From the NCBI RefSeq assembly GCF_947488515.1, contig NZ_CANKZF010000003.1, positions 310,001 through 374,000 on the forward strand: a stretch of DNA of 64,000 bases. The letters run 5' to 3'. The notes below the pieces were generated by a model. It was given only the letters and a program-made list of their open reading frames with translations, did no database searches and was not told the DNA's origin. Positions 33,136 through 42,226 of the stretch are shown one piece after another (position 1 is the stretch's first letter; each line of letters starts with the position of its first letter). The DNA is from an uncultured Nocardioides sp. (lineage in GTDB: Bacteria > Actinomycetota > Actinomycetes > Propionibacteriales > Nocardioidaceae). The translations under genes and the position numbers were made by a program.

Positions 33136-34572
33136 ATGACGGACTCCCTGATCAGCAGTGCGTACTCCCAGGCCCTCGAGGTCATCGCCTCGGTCGAACC
33201 CCGCATCGCGGAGGCCACCCGCCAGGAGCTCGCCGACCAGCGGGCCTCGCTCAAGCTGATCGCGTCGGAGAACTACGCCTCGCCGGCCGTCCTGATGACG
33301 ATGGGCACCTGGTTCAGCGACAAGTACGCCGAGGGCACCGTCGGCCACCGCTTCTACGCAGGCTGCCAGAACGTCGACACCGTCGAGTCGCTCGCCGCCG
33401 AGCACGCCCGCGAGCTCTTTGGCGCGCCCTACGCCTACGTCCAGCCGCACTCCGGCATCGACGCCAACCTCGTCGCCTTCTGGTCGATCCTCGCCAACAA
33501 GGTCGAGTCGCCCTACCTGCAGAAGATGCAGGCGAAGAACGTCAACGAGCTCTCCGAGGCCGACTGGGAGACGCTGCGCCACGAGTTCGGCAACCAGCGC
33601 CTGCTGGGCATGTCGCTCGACGCCGGCGGTCACCTCACCCACGGCTTCCGCCCCAACATCAGCGGCAAGATGTTCCACCAGCAGCAGTACGGCACCGACC
33701 CGGAGACCGGGCTCCTCGACTACGACGCCGTCGCCGCCAAGGCGCGGGAGTTCAAGCCGCTGGTGCTCGTGGCCGGCTACTCCGCCTACCCGCGCCGGGT
33801 GAACTTCGCGAAGATGCGCGAGATCGCCGACGAGGTCGGCGCCGTGCTGATGGTCGACATGGCCCACTTCGCGGGTCTCGTCGCGGGCAAGGTGTTCACC
33901 GGCGAGGAGAACCCGGTCCCCTACGCCCACATCACCACGACCACCACCCACAAGTCGCTGCGCGGCCCGCGCGGCGGCATGGTGCTGGCCCAGGAGGAGT
34001 TCGCCGCCGACGTCGACCGCGGCTGCCCGATGGTGCTGGGTGGCCCGCTGTCGCACGTGATGGCCGCGAAGGCCGTCGCCTTCGCCGAGGCCCGGACCAC
34101 CGAGTTCCAGGACTACGCCCAGCGCATCGCCGACAACGCCAAGTCGCTGGCCGACGGTTTCCTGACCCGCGGCGCCAACCTCGTCACCGGCGGCACCGAC
34201 AACCACCTGGTCCTGCTCGACGTGTCGTCCTTCGGCCTGACCGGTCGCCAGGCCGAGTCGGCGCTGCTCGATGCCGGCGTCGTCACCAACCGCAACTCGG
34301 TCCCGTCCGACCCCAACGGCGCCTGGTACACCTCGGGCGTCCGGCTCGGCACCCCCGCGCTCACCACCCGCGGCTTCGGCCACGACGAGTTCGACACCGT
34401 GGCGGAGCTGATCGTCGACGTGCTGTCCAACACCGAGGCCGGCACGACCAAGGCCGGCGGGCCCAGCAAGGCGTCGTACGTCCTGGGCGACGGAGTCGCC
34501 GACCGCGTCACGAAGCGCTCGGCCGAGATGCTCGACAAGCACCCGCTCTACCCCGGTCTCGTCCTCAGCTGA
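33136..34572 (+). CDS. glyA: Serine hydroxymethyltransferase, long form
   Basis: 478 residues. The PLP-binding Lys is in TTTTTHKSLRGPRGG, with MVDMAHFAGLVAG and VTNRNSVPSD typical of the family. Standard bacterial GlyA is ~415-430 residues. Here an insert of ~55 residues (ANKVESPYLQKMQAKNVNEL onward, ~124-180) lies after the N-terminal region, as in a divergent subgroup of long SHMTs. It converts serine and THF to glycine and methylene-THF. The gene ends at a large inverted repeat. Confidence 0.95.
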   Translation: MTDSLISSAYSQALEVIASVEPRIAEATRQELADQRASLKLIASENYASPAVLMTMGTWFSDKYAEGTVGHRFYAGCQNVDTVESLAAEHARELFGAPYAYVQPHSGIDANLVAFWSILANKVESPYLQKMQAKNVNELSEADWETLRHEFGNQRLLGMSLDAGGHLTHGFRPNISGKMFHQQQYGTDPETGLLDYDAVAAKAREFKPLVLVAGYSAYPRRVNFAKMREIADEVGAVLMVDMAHFAGLVAGKVFTGEENPVPYAHITTTTTHKSLRGPRGGMVLAQEEFAADVDRGCPMVLGGPLSHVMAAKAVAFAEARTTEFQDYAQRIADNAKSLADGFLTRGANLVTGGTDNHLVLLDVSSFGLTGRQAESALLDAGVVTNRNSVPSDPNGAWYTSGVRLGTPALTTRGFGHDEFDTVAELIVDVLSNTEAGTTKAGGPSKASYVLGDGVADRVTKRSAEMLDKHPLYPGLVLS

Positions 34573-34580
34573 CCCAGCTG

Positions 34581-34642
34581 CCGAGTCGGCGCATCCTGAC
34601 GCCGACTCGACGACGTACGGCGGTCAGGACGCGCCGACTCGG
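34581..34642. repeat. 62-bp inverted repeat between convergent glyA and glgA (bidirectional terminator or REP-like element)
   Basis: Outer 20-bp arms CCGAGTCGGCGCATCCTGAC (34581-34600) and its complement (34623-34642) differ at one position. A third half-copy GCCGACTCG lies inside at 34601-34609. The right arm abuts the glgA stop codon, and the left arm starts 8 bp after glyA. Confidence 0.85.
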
Positions 34643-35830
34643 TCAGACGAGCGAGGAGTAGAGGTCGAGGGTGCGCGTCGCGATCGAGCCCCAGCTGAAG
34701 GACTCCTCCGCCCGCCGGCGTCCGGCCTCGCCGTAGGCACGGGCACGGTCGGGGTCGCTGACGGCGTCGGTCAGGGCTGCGGCGAGGTCGGCGACGTAGC
34801 GCTCGGGGTCGAGCGGGGTGCCGGTGCCGTCGGTGGCCTGGTCGATGGGGACCAGCCAGCCCGTCTCGCCGTCGACGACGACCTCGGGGATGCCCCCGGT
34901 GGCGGTGGCGACGACGGCGGTCTCGCAGGCCATCGCCTCGAGGTTGACGATGCCGAGCGGCTCGTAGATCGAGGGGCAGGCGAACACGGTGGCGGCGGTC
35001 AGCAGGGCGACGACGTCGGGGCGGGGCAGCATCTCGGCGATCCACACGACCCCGGACCGCGTCGCGGCGAGGTCCTCGACGAGGCCGCGCACCTCGGCCT
35101 CGATCTCGGGGGTGTCGGGGGCGCCGGCGCACAGGACGAGCTGGACCTCGGGCGGCAGCGCGGCGGCGGCACGCAGGAAGAGCGGCAGGCCCTTCTGGCG
35201 GGTGATCCGGCCGACGAAGATCACGCTCGGCCGGTCGGGGTCCACGCCGAGCTCGCGGACGCGGTCAGGGTTGGGCACGGGCGCCCACTCGGTGGTGTCG
35301 ATGCCGTTGTGCACGACGTGCACCCGCGCCGGGTCGACCGACGGATAGCTGCGCAGCACGTCGTCGCGCATCGCGGCGCTGACCGCGACGATGCCGGCGG
35401 CGCCCTCGTACGCCGTGCGCTCCGCCCAGCTCGACAGGGCGTAGCCGCCGCCGAGCTGCTCGGCCTTCCACGGCCGCATCGGTTCGAGGGAGTGAGCGCT
35501 GACGACGTGGGGGATGCCGTGCATCAGCCCGGCGAGGTGGCCGGCCATGTTGGCGTACCACGTGTGCGAGTGGACGAGGTCGGCCCCGGCGCAGTCGTCG
35601 ACCATCGCGAGGTCGACGCCCAGCGTGCGGATGGCAGCGTTGGCGCCGACGAGCGACTCCGGCTCGGCGTACGCCGTCGTGCCGGGCTCCGAGCGCGGCG
35701 CTCCGAAGCAGCGCACCCGCGCGTCGACGTCGGGCTGCACCCGGAGCGCGCGGACCAGCTCGGCGACATGGACGCCGGCGCCGCCGTAGACCTCCGGTGG
35801 GTACTCCTTGCTGAGGACGTCGATGCGCAT
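34643..35830 (-). CDS. glgA: Glycogen synthase / maltose-1-phosphate synthase (GT4)
   Basis: 395 residues, a GT4 fold. It begins MRIDVLSKEYPPEVYGGAGV (donor-side Gly-Gly loop) and has the E-x7-E region YEPLGIVNLEAMACE near 290. Actinobacterial members use ADP-glucose (some make maltose 1-phosphate, GlgM). It is divergent from glgC, and TAGGTT lies 6 nt before the start (leaderless). Joint expression with the ADP-glucose-forming GlgC is expected. Confidence 0.9.
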   Translation of the reverse strand: MRIDVLSKEYPPEVYGGAGVHVAELVRALRVQPDVDARVRCFGAPRSEPGTTAYAEPESLVGANAAIRTLGVDLAMVDDCAGADLVHSHTWYANMAGHLAGLMHGIPHVVSAHSLEPMRPWKAEQLGGGYALSSWAERTAYEGAAGIVAVSAAMRDDVLRSYPSVDPARVHVVHNGIDTTEWAPVPNPDRVRELGVDPDRPSVIFVGRITRQKGLPLFLRAAAALPPEVQLVLCAGAPDTPEIEAEVRGLVEDLAATRSGVVWIAEMLPRPDVVALLTAATVFACPSIYEPLGIVNLEAMACETAVVATATGGIPEVVVDGETGWLVPIDQATDGTGTPLDPERYVADLAAALTDAVSDPDRARAYGEAGRRRAEESFSWGSIATRTLDLYSSLV

Positions 35831-35836
35831 GCGCCG

Positions 35837-35842
35837 AACCTA
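35837..35842 (-). promoter_or_regulatory. -10 box of a leaderless promoter (glgA)
   Basis: TAGGTT (minus strand) lies 6 nt before ATG 35830. Confidence 0.55.
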
Positions 35843-35891
35843 GCCGCAAAACATGGACCCGAGGGAGGTCGACCGCGCCCCTGCGGACGGC

Positions 35892-35897
35892 TAGTTT
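35892..35897 (+). promoter_or_regulatory. -10 box of a leaderless promoter (glgC)
   Basis: TAGTTT lies 6 nt before ATG 35904. It is back-to-back with the glgA promoter, with the two -10 boxes about 50 bp apart. Confidence 0.55.
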
Positions 35898-35903
35898 CGT
35901 CGC

Positions 35904-37157
35904 ATGGCCATCACGCCCCCGCGCAAGAAGGTCCTCGCCGTCGTCCTCGCCGGAGGCGAGGGCAAGAGGCTGATGCCGTTGACCGCCGACCGGGCCAAGC
36001 CCGCGGTGCCGTTCGGCGGGATCTACCGGCTCATCGACTTCGCGCTGTCCAACGTCGTCAACTCCGGCTACCTCAAGGTCGTCGTGCTGACGCAGTACAA
36101 GTCGCACAGCCTGGACCGCCACGTCACGACGACCTGGCGCATGTCCAACCTGCTGGGCAACTACGTCACGCCCGTGCCGGCGCAGCAGCGCGTCGGCAAG
36201 CGGTGGTACCTCGGCAGCGCCGACGCGATCTACCAGTCGCTCAACCTGCTCACCGACGAGCAGCCCGACATCGTCGTGGTGGTGGGCGCCGACCACGTCT
36301 ACCGGATGGACTTCTCGCAGATGGTCGCCGACCACGTCGAGTCGGGGGCCGGCTGCACGGTCGCCGCGATCCGGCAGCCGATCAGCCTGGCCGACCAGTT
36401 CGGCGTGATCGACGTGGACCCCGGCGACCCGCAGAAGATCCGCGCGTTCCTCGAGAAGCCCACCGACCCGGTCGGGCTGCCGGACTCGCCCGGCGAGGTG
36501 CTCGCGAGCATGGGCAACTACGTCTTCACCGCCGACGCACTGCGCGACGCCGTGACCCGAGACGCCGAGAGCGAGCAGTCCAAGCACGACATGGGCGGCG
36601 ACATCGTGCCGTGGTTCGTCGACAAGTCGGAGTCCTCGGTCTACGACTACAAGGACAACGAGGTCCCCGGCTCCACCGACCGCGACCGCGGCTACTGGCG
36701 CGACGTCGGCACGATGAGGTCCTACTACGACGCTCACCTGGACCTCGTCTCGCCGCTGCCGGTCTTCAACCTCTACAACAAGGCCTGGCCGATCTACACC
36801 AGCTACGGACCCCACCCGCCGGCCAAGCTCGTCGAGGGAGCCAGCGGCGCGGGGGTCTCGACCTTCAACTCGATCCTGTCGCCAGGAGTCGTCGTCAGCG
36901 GCGGAACGGTGAACCAGTCCGTGCTCTCGCCCGCCGTGTGGGTCAAGGACGGCGCGGAGGTCTCCGACTCCGTGCTGATGGACGGGGTGCACATCGGCGA
37001 GGGCGCGATCGTGCGCAACGCCATCATCGACAAGGGCGTCGTGGTCCCGCCCGGCGTGCAGATCGGGGTCGACCAGGAGGCCGACCGCGCGCGCGGCTTC
37101 GTCGTCGACGAGGGACTCACCGTCCTCGCCAAGCAGCAGCCGGTCCCCGAGGGGTAG
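35904..37157 (+). CDS. glgC: Glucose-1-phosphate adenylyltransferase
   Basis: 417 residues. The nucleotidyltransferase loop AGGEGKRLMPLTADRAKPAV starts at ~16; VVVGADHVYRMD and DVGTMRSYYDAHLDL are family landmarks, and the C-terminal left-handed beta-helix runs from ~310. It makes ADP-glucose for glycogen. It is divergent from glgA and shares a 73-bp promoter region with it. Confidence 0.96.
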   Translation: MAITPPRKKVLAVVLAGGEGKRLMPLTADRAKPAVPFGGIYRLIDFALSNVVNSGYLKVVVLTQYKSHSLDRHVTTTWRMSNLLGNYVTPVPAQQRVGKRWYLGSADAIYQSLNLLTDEQPDIVVVVGADHVYRMDFSQMVADHVESGAGCTVAAIRQPISLADQFGVIDVDPGDPQKIRAFLEKPTDPVGLPDSPGEVLASMGNYVFTADALRDAVTRDAESEQSKHDMGGDIVPWFVDKSESSVYDYKDNEVPGSTDRDRGYWRDVGTMRSYYDAHLDLVSPLPVFNLYNKAWPIYTSYGPHPPAKLVEGASGAGVSTFNSILSPGVVVSGGTVNQSVLSPAVWVKDGAEVSDSVLMDGVHIGEGAIVRNAIIDKGVVVPPGVQIGVDQEADRARGFVVDEGLTVLAKQQPVPEG

Positions 37158-37162
37158 CCGGA

Positions 37163-38410
37163 CTAGCCGGCCGGCAGCGCGTCGCGCTGCGCGACGAGGA
37201 AGGCCGTCTCGACCTCGTTGCGGCAGGCCGCGATCGCCTGGTCGTACGCCGCTCGCGCGGCGTCGACGTCCCCCGCGCGGGACAGCAGCTCGGCCCGCAC
37301 CGCGGCGGGCCGGTGGCTCTGCGGGACCTCCAGCCCCTCGAGCGCGTCGAGGCCGGCGACCGGTCCGTGGTGCTCGGCGACCGCGACGGCTCGGGCCAGC
37401 CGGGCCGACGGGGTGGGTGCCACCCGCAGCAGGACGTCGTACAGGCCCACGACGCGGTCCCAGCGAGTCTCCTCGGCCGATGGCGCGGTGGCGTGCTCGG
37501 CGGCGATCCGCGCCTGCAGGACGTACGACGCCGCCAGCGGGGTCAGCGGCCCGGCGAGGTGCGGCCGGGCGAGCAGCCGGGTCGCCTCCGCGATCTCGTC
37601 GTGGTGCCACCGGGTGCGGTCCTGGTCGGCGAGGAGCACCAGTCGCCCGTCGCCGACCCGGGCGTCGCGCCGGGAGTGCTGCAGCAGCATCAGCGCGAGC
37701 AGCGCGACGAGGGCCGGCTCGTCCGGACGCAGGCCGAGCACCACGCGCACGAGCCGGATCGCTTCCCCGGACTGGTCGGCGCGCAGCAGGTCGGGGCCGG
37801 TGCCGGGGGAGTAGCCGGCAGTGAAGGTGAGGTAGGCGGTCTGCGCCACGATCTCGAGGCGTTCGGGCAGCACGCCGGCGTCGGGCACGGCGAACGGGAT
37901 GCCGGCCCCGACGATGCGCTTCTTGGCGCGCGTGATCCGCGCGGCCATCGTCGGCTCGGGCACGAGGAACAGCCGGGCGATGTCGGCCGTCGGCACGCCG
38001 AGGACCAGCCGCAGGCTCAGCGCGCTGGCTGCCTCCGGTGCCAGTGCCGGGTGGGCGCACATGAGCACCAGGCGCAGCACGTCGTCCTCGACCAGGCTGC
38101 CGGCGTCGGCCATGGTGCGGACTCCTTCCTGGTGCTGCTCGGCGTCGAGGAGCAGCAGCGGCTCCTTGCGTCGGGCCACGTCCTCGGTGCGGAGCTTGTC
38201 GAGCACCCGTCGTCGCGCCGCGGTCATCAGCCACGCCGGTGGGTTGGCGGGCACGCCGTCGGCCGGCCAGGTGCGGCTCGCCGCCTCGACGGCGTCCCCC
38301 AGCGCGTCCTCGACGAGGTCGAGGCGACGGAACTGCGCGAGGAGCAGGGCCACGAGGCGGCCCCACTCCTCACGCACGACCTGCTCCAGGTCTCCCGAGG
38401 CGTCGCCCAC
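37163..38410 (-). CDS. ECF42-type RNA polymerase sigma factor, second copy
   Basis: 415 residues if started at GTG 38410. Sigma-2 has FRRLDLVEDALGDAVEAASR and NPPAWLMTAARRRVLDKLR, and sigma-4 has VPTADIARLFLVPEPTMAAR. The ~220-residue C-terminal ECF42 domain begins around LEIVAQTAYLTFTAGYSP. It is the last gene after three YCII genes. The start is uncertain: no good ribosome binding site is seen, and a CTG overlapping the previous stop is possible. It resembles the sigma factor at 6251-7534. Confidence 0.88.
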   Translation of the reverse strand: MGDASGDLEQVVREEWGRLVALLLAQFRRLDLVEDALGDAVEAASRTWPADGVPANPPAWLMTAARRRVLDKLRTEDVARRKEPLLLLDAEQHQEGVRTMADAGSLVEDDVLRLVLMCAHPALAPEAASALSLRLVLGVPTADIARLFLVPEPTMAARITRAKKRIVGAGIPFAVPDAGVLPERLEIVAQTAYLTFTAGYSPGTGPDLLRADQSGEAIRLVRVVLGLRPDEPALVALLALMLLQHSRRDARVGDGRLVLLADQDRTRWHHDEIAEATRLLARPHLAGPLTPLAASYVLQARIAAEHATAPSAEETRWDRVVGLYDVLLRVAPTPSARLARAVAVAEHHGPVAGLDALEGLEVPQSHRPAAVRAELLSRAGDVDAARAAYDQAIAACRNEVETAFLVAQRDALPAG

Positions 38411-38418
38411 GCGCTCGC

Positions 38419-38775
38419 TCAGAGCTCCACGTCCACCGTCGGGTGGATCTGGATGTCGTACGGCGGCAGCACCCGCAGCAGCTCCACGACGACGTCCAGG
38501 TCGGGGGCCTCGAGCAGGTAGAACCCGCCCATCCCCTCGATGACCTCGGCGTAGGGCCCGTCGGTCAGGTGGACCCTGCCGTCGGTCGTGCGCATGACCG
38601 TGGCGTCGCGTGGGCCGCTCAACGCCTCGCCGGCGAGGATCCGGACACCGTCGCGCGCGTCGCAGGCATCGCCGAAGGCACCGAACCTCGCCATCGCCGC
38701 CCCCTGCTCCTCCTCCGTCTGCTCGGACCACGGCTTCTCCGCGCCGTCCCCGATCAGCAGCACCAGGTACTTCAT
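38419..38775 (-). CDS. YCII (DGPF)-family protein, third of operon
   Basis: 118 residues, MKYLVLLIGDG start, signature TDGPYAE followed by GGFYLLEA near 79-93. GAGGAGGG precedes ATG 38775, which overlaps the previous stop by 4 bp. It is paired with the ECF42 sigma gene downstream. Confidence 0.85.
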   Translation of the reverse strand: MKYLVLLIGDGAEKPWSEQTEEEQGAAMARFGAFGDACDARDGVRILAGEALSGPRDATVMRTTDGRVHLTDGPYAEVIEGMGGFYLLEAPDLDVVVELLRVLPPYDIQIHPTVDVEL

Positions 38776-39131
38776 GACGTTCCCTCCTCGCTCGTGAGCC
38801 TGCGTCGCACCTCGACCGCGTCGCCGGTCGCCGACAGGATCTTGCACACGTCCATGAGGTCGTCGAGGTCGTCCGTGCTGACCTCGTAGTAGCCGCCGAG
38901 CTGCTCGCTCGTCTCGGCCCACGGGCCGTCGGTGACGGTGTCGGCGTGGGGTGCGAGCGACCTCGCCTCGGACGCCCGCGGCAGCTCAGCGCCGCCGATG
39001 ATCGTGTGGCCACGCCTGGCGAGCTCCTCGGTGAACCTCCCGTGGACGTCGTACGTCGCCTTCTTCTCCTCCTCGGGCGTGTCCCACCACGCCTCCGTGT
39101 CACCGAACAGCAGCACGATGTAGTCGGTCAT
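38772..39131 (-). CDS. YCII (DGPF)-family protein, second of operon
   Basis: 119 residues, start MTDYIVLLFGDTEAWW, signature TDGPWAE then GGYYEVS. It has a GAGGAG ribosome binding site and sits 10 bp behind the first YCII gene. It overlaps the next by 4 bp. Confidence 0.85.
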   Translation of the reverse strand: MTDYIVLLFGDTEAWWDTPEEEKKATYDVHGRFTEELARRGHTIIGGAELPRASEARSLAPHADTVTDGPWAETSEQLGGYYEVSTDDLDDLMDVCKILSATGDAVEVRRRLTSEEGTS

Positions 39132-39141
39132 GACCCTCTCC

Positions 39142-39492
39142 TCACTCCGCCAGCCGGCGCAGCTCGATGTGCTCGCCGCGCGCGGCGAACCGCTCGCACG
39201 CCGCTCGCAGCGCGGCACCGTCCTCCGAGTCGACGAGGTAGAAGCCGACCACCTGCTCCGCGGTCTCGCTGAACGGCCCGTCGGTCACCAGCGCGCCGCC
39301 CGCTCCGTCGGGGCGCATCGACGTCGCCTGCGCCGAGGGCTCGAGCGGGCTGACGGTCACGAGCGTGTGCCCCTCTGCCTCCAGGTCGCGCTGGAACTCC
39401 TGGTGGGAGCGGTGTCCCTTCTCGTGCTCCTCGGGCGGCAGGTCGGCCCAGTCGGCCTCGGGGGCGGGCAGCAGGATCAGGTAGCGGCTCAT
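39142..39492 (-). CDS. YCII (DGPF)-family protein, first of operon
   Basis: 116 residues, start MSRYLILLPAPEADW, signature TDGPFSE then VGFYLVD. It is the first gene after the ECF42 promoter at 39545-39571. Three diverged YCII copies in a row suggest they act as a heteromeric set. Confidence 0.85.
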   Translation of the reverse strand: MSRYLILLPAPEADWADLPPEEHEKGHRSHQEFQRDLEAEGHTLVTVSPLEPSAQATSMRPDGAGGALVTDGPFSETAEQVVGFYLVDSEDGAALRAACERFAARGEHIELRRLAE

Positions 39493-39544
39493 CGCCGGTG
39501 GCTCCTTCGTGTCGCGGACCGCAGGGGTGCGGCCTCACCACTCT

Positions 39545-39571
39545 GACGGACCGCGCCTGCCCGGATCGACA
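39545..39571 (-). promoter_or_regulatory. Probable ECF42-dependent promoter of the triple-YCII operon
   Basis: On the minus strand TGTCGA (39571-39566), 17 nt, then CGTC (39548-39545), about 53 nt before ATG 39492. The geometry equals that at 7979-8005. Confidence 0.65.
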
Positions 39572-39681
39572 GCCGACACGGCTCTTTCTCGGTCCATCCC
39601 GGTCGATCTCGCAACATCTCTGGACCACGGACGTGCCGGGGGTCTTGCCCAACCCACGGCATGACCCGCCAAGATGGGCGC

Positions 39682-41305
<1,624 letters not shown>

Positions 41306-41325
<20 letters not shown>

Positions 41326-41665
41326 GGCCCTGCAGCATCTCGAGGGACTGCTCGCCCCGCGCGGGGTGCGGCACCGTCACCGGGCCGGCCTCGATCGGCC
41401 CGCGCCCGGTCTCGCCGTGCGAGCGGGCGTCGGTGGTGTCGGCGTGCTCCATCTGGGCGCGGCGGAACCTCACCGCCGTGACCGCGTCGAGCCTGACCAG
41501 CGCCTGACCGTCGCCGTCGTCGAGCACCGCGCCGAGGCCGTCGCAGCCGATCACCCGTCCCTCGAGCCAGCTCCCGGCGACCAGGACGCTCACCTCGGCA
41601 CCGGTGTCCTCGGCGCGCCGCAGCAGCGTTCCCACGCTCAGCATCGTGCTGGAGATCTTCGTCAT
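41306..41665 (-). CDS. Small protein with Sm-like core, paralogue A
   Basis: 119 residues (GGGAGG before ATG 41665). Residues ~10-65 read VGTLLRRAEDTGAEVSVLVA, then GSWLEGRVIGCDGLGAVLDD and a short LVRLDAVTAVRF strand. The order V-x-L-x-x-G-x-x-x-x-G-x-x-x-x-D followed by a second beta pair resembles LSm/Hfq Sm1-Sm2 motifs. No family is recognised with certainty. It is a clear paralogue of 41821-42132 and ends with the same PIEAGPV motif. Opposite-strand overlap with pgm. Confidence 0.6.
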
Positions 41666-41687
41666 CCCCCACCTCCCCACAAGGCAT

Positions 41688-41706
41688 CACCCACACCGTG
41701 TGGGTG
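41688..41706. promoter_or_regulatory. Palindromic operator candidate upstream of Sm-like paralogue A
   Basis: CACCCACAC-C-GTGTGGGTG, perfect 9-bp arms, located 23-41 bp before ATG 41665 (minus strand). Likely a repressor site or promoter element; no protein can be named. Confidence 0.5.
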
Positions 41707-41820
41707 CGGTGAACGTAGGGCTGGCGCGGCCGTCGTAGGACGGCTCGGACGAGGGTGGGGCAGGACTTCGACGTACCTTCGACGAGCCTGCGGGACAGGA
41801 CGCCGACTGGTGTGGACCAG

Positions 41821-42132
41821 TCAGCCGCCGACCGGGCCGGCCTCGATCGGGTCCCGTCGCCGGCGTCCGTGGGGCCGGGCGGACTCGTCGCCCGCCTCGC
41901 CACCGGGGTCGTCGATGTCGGCCCGCGAGAAGCTCACGGCGACGATCGAGTCGAGTCGGACGAGCACCTGCTGGGTGTTGCCGTCGTCGAGCACCACCCC
42001 GAGGCCGTCGGCGCCGACGATCCGCCCGTCGAGCCAGGTGCCCTGCACCAGCAGGCGCACGGGTGCGCCGGCGTCCTGCGCGTGGCGCAGCAGGGTGCCG
42101 ACGGTGAACAACGTGCTGCCTTTGGCCGACAT
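41821..42132 (-). CDS. Small protein with Sm-like core, paralogue B
   Basis: 103 residues. Core: VGTLLRHAQDAGAPVRLLVQ, then GTWLDGRIVGADGLGVVLDD and LVRLDSIVAVSF, collinear with paralogue A. Tail: ARPHGRRRRDPIEAGPVGG, basic and then ending in PIEAGPV. GAGAGGAG supports ATG 42132. Function unknown; an RNA- or nucleic-acid-binding role is a hypothesis. Confidence 0.6.
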   Translation of the reverse strand: MSAKGSTLFTVGTLLRHAQDAGAPVRLLVQGTWLDGRIVGADGLGVVLDDGNTQQVLVRLDSIVAVSFSRADIDDPGGEAGDESARPHGRRRRDPIEAGPVGG

Positions 42133-42226
42133 CGCGGCTCCTCTCGATCGGGGGCCACGCTACGGGGTCGCGGCCGGGGCGGGGCGCCGTCGGTCAGGTG
42201 TGTCCTGACAAGCCTCGCGCGCCGGG

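Noticed and set aside
35265..38521. Very long open frames on both strands across glgA, glgC and the ECF42 genes, over 1000 codons each
   Set aside because: They are shadows of real genes in other frames, caused by the high GC content. Their proteins are Arg/Gly/Pro-rich without family motifs, while the genes called here have clear domains.
42193..42209. GTCAGG-N5-CCTGAC between the acyl-CoA dehydrogenase and Sm-like paralogue B
   Set aside because: It could be a terminator or an operator. With six pairs and no second copy I did not annotate it as either.
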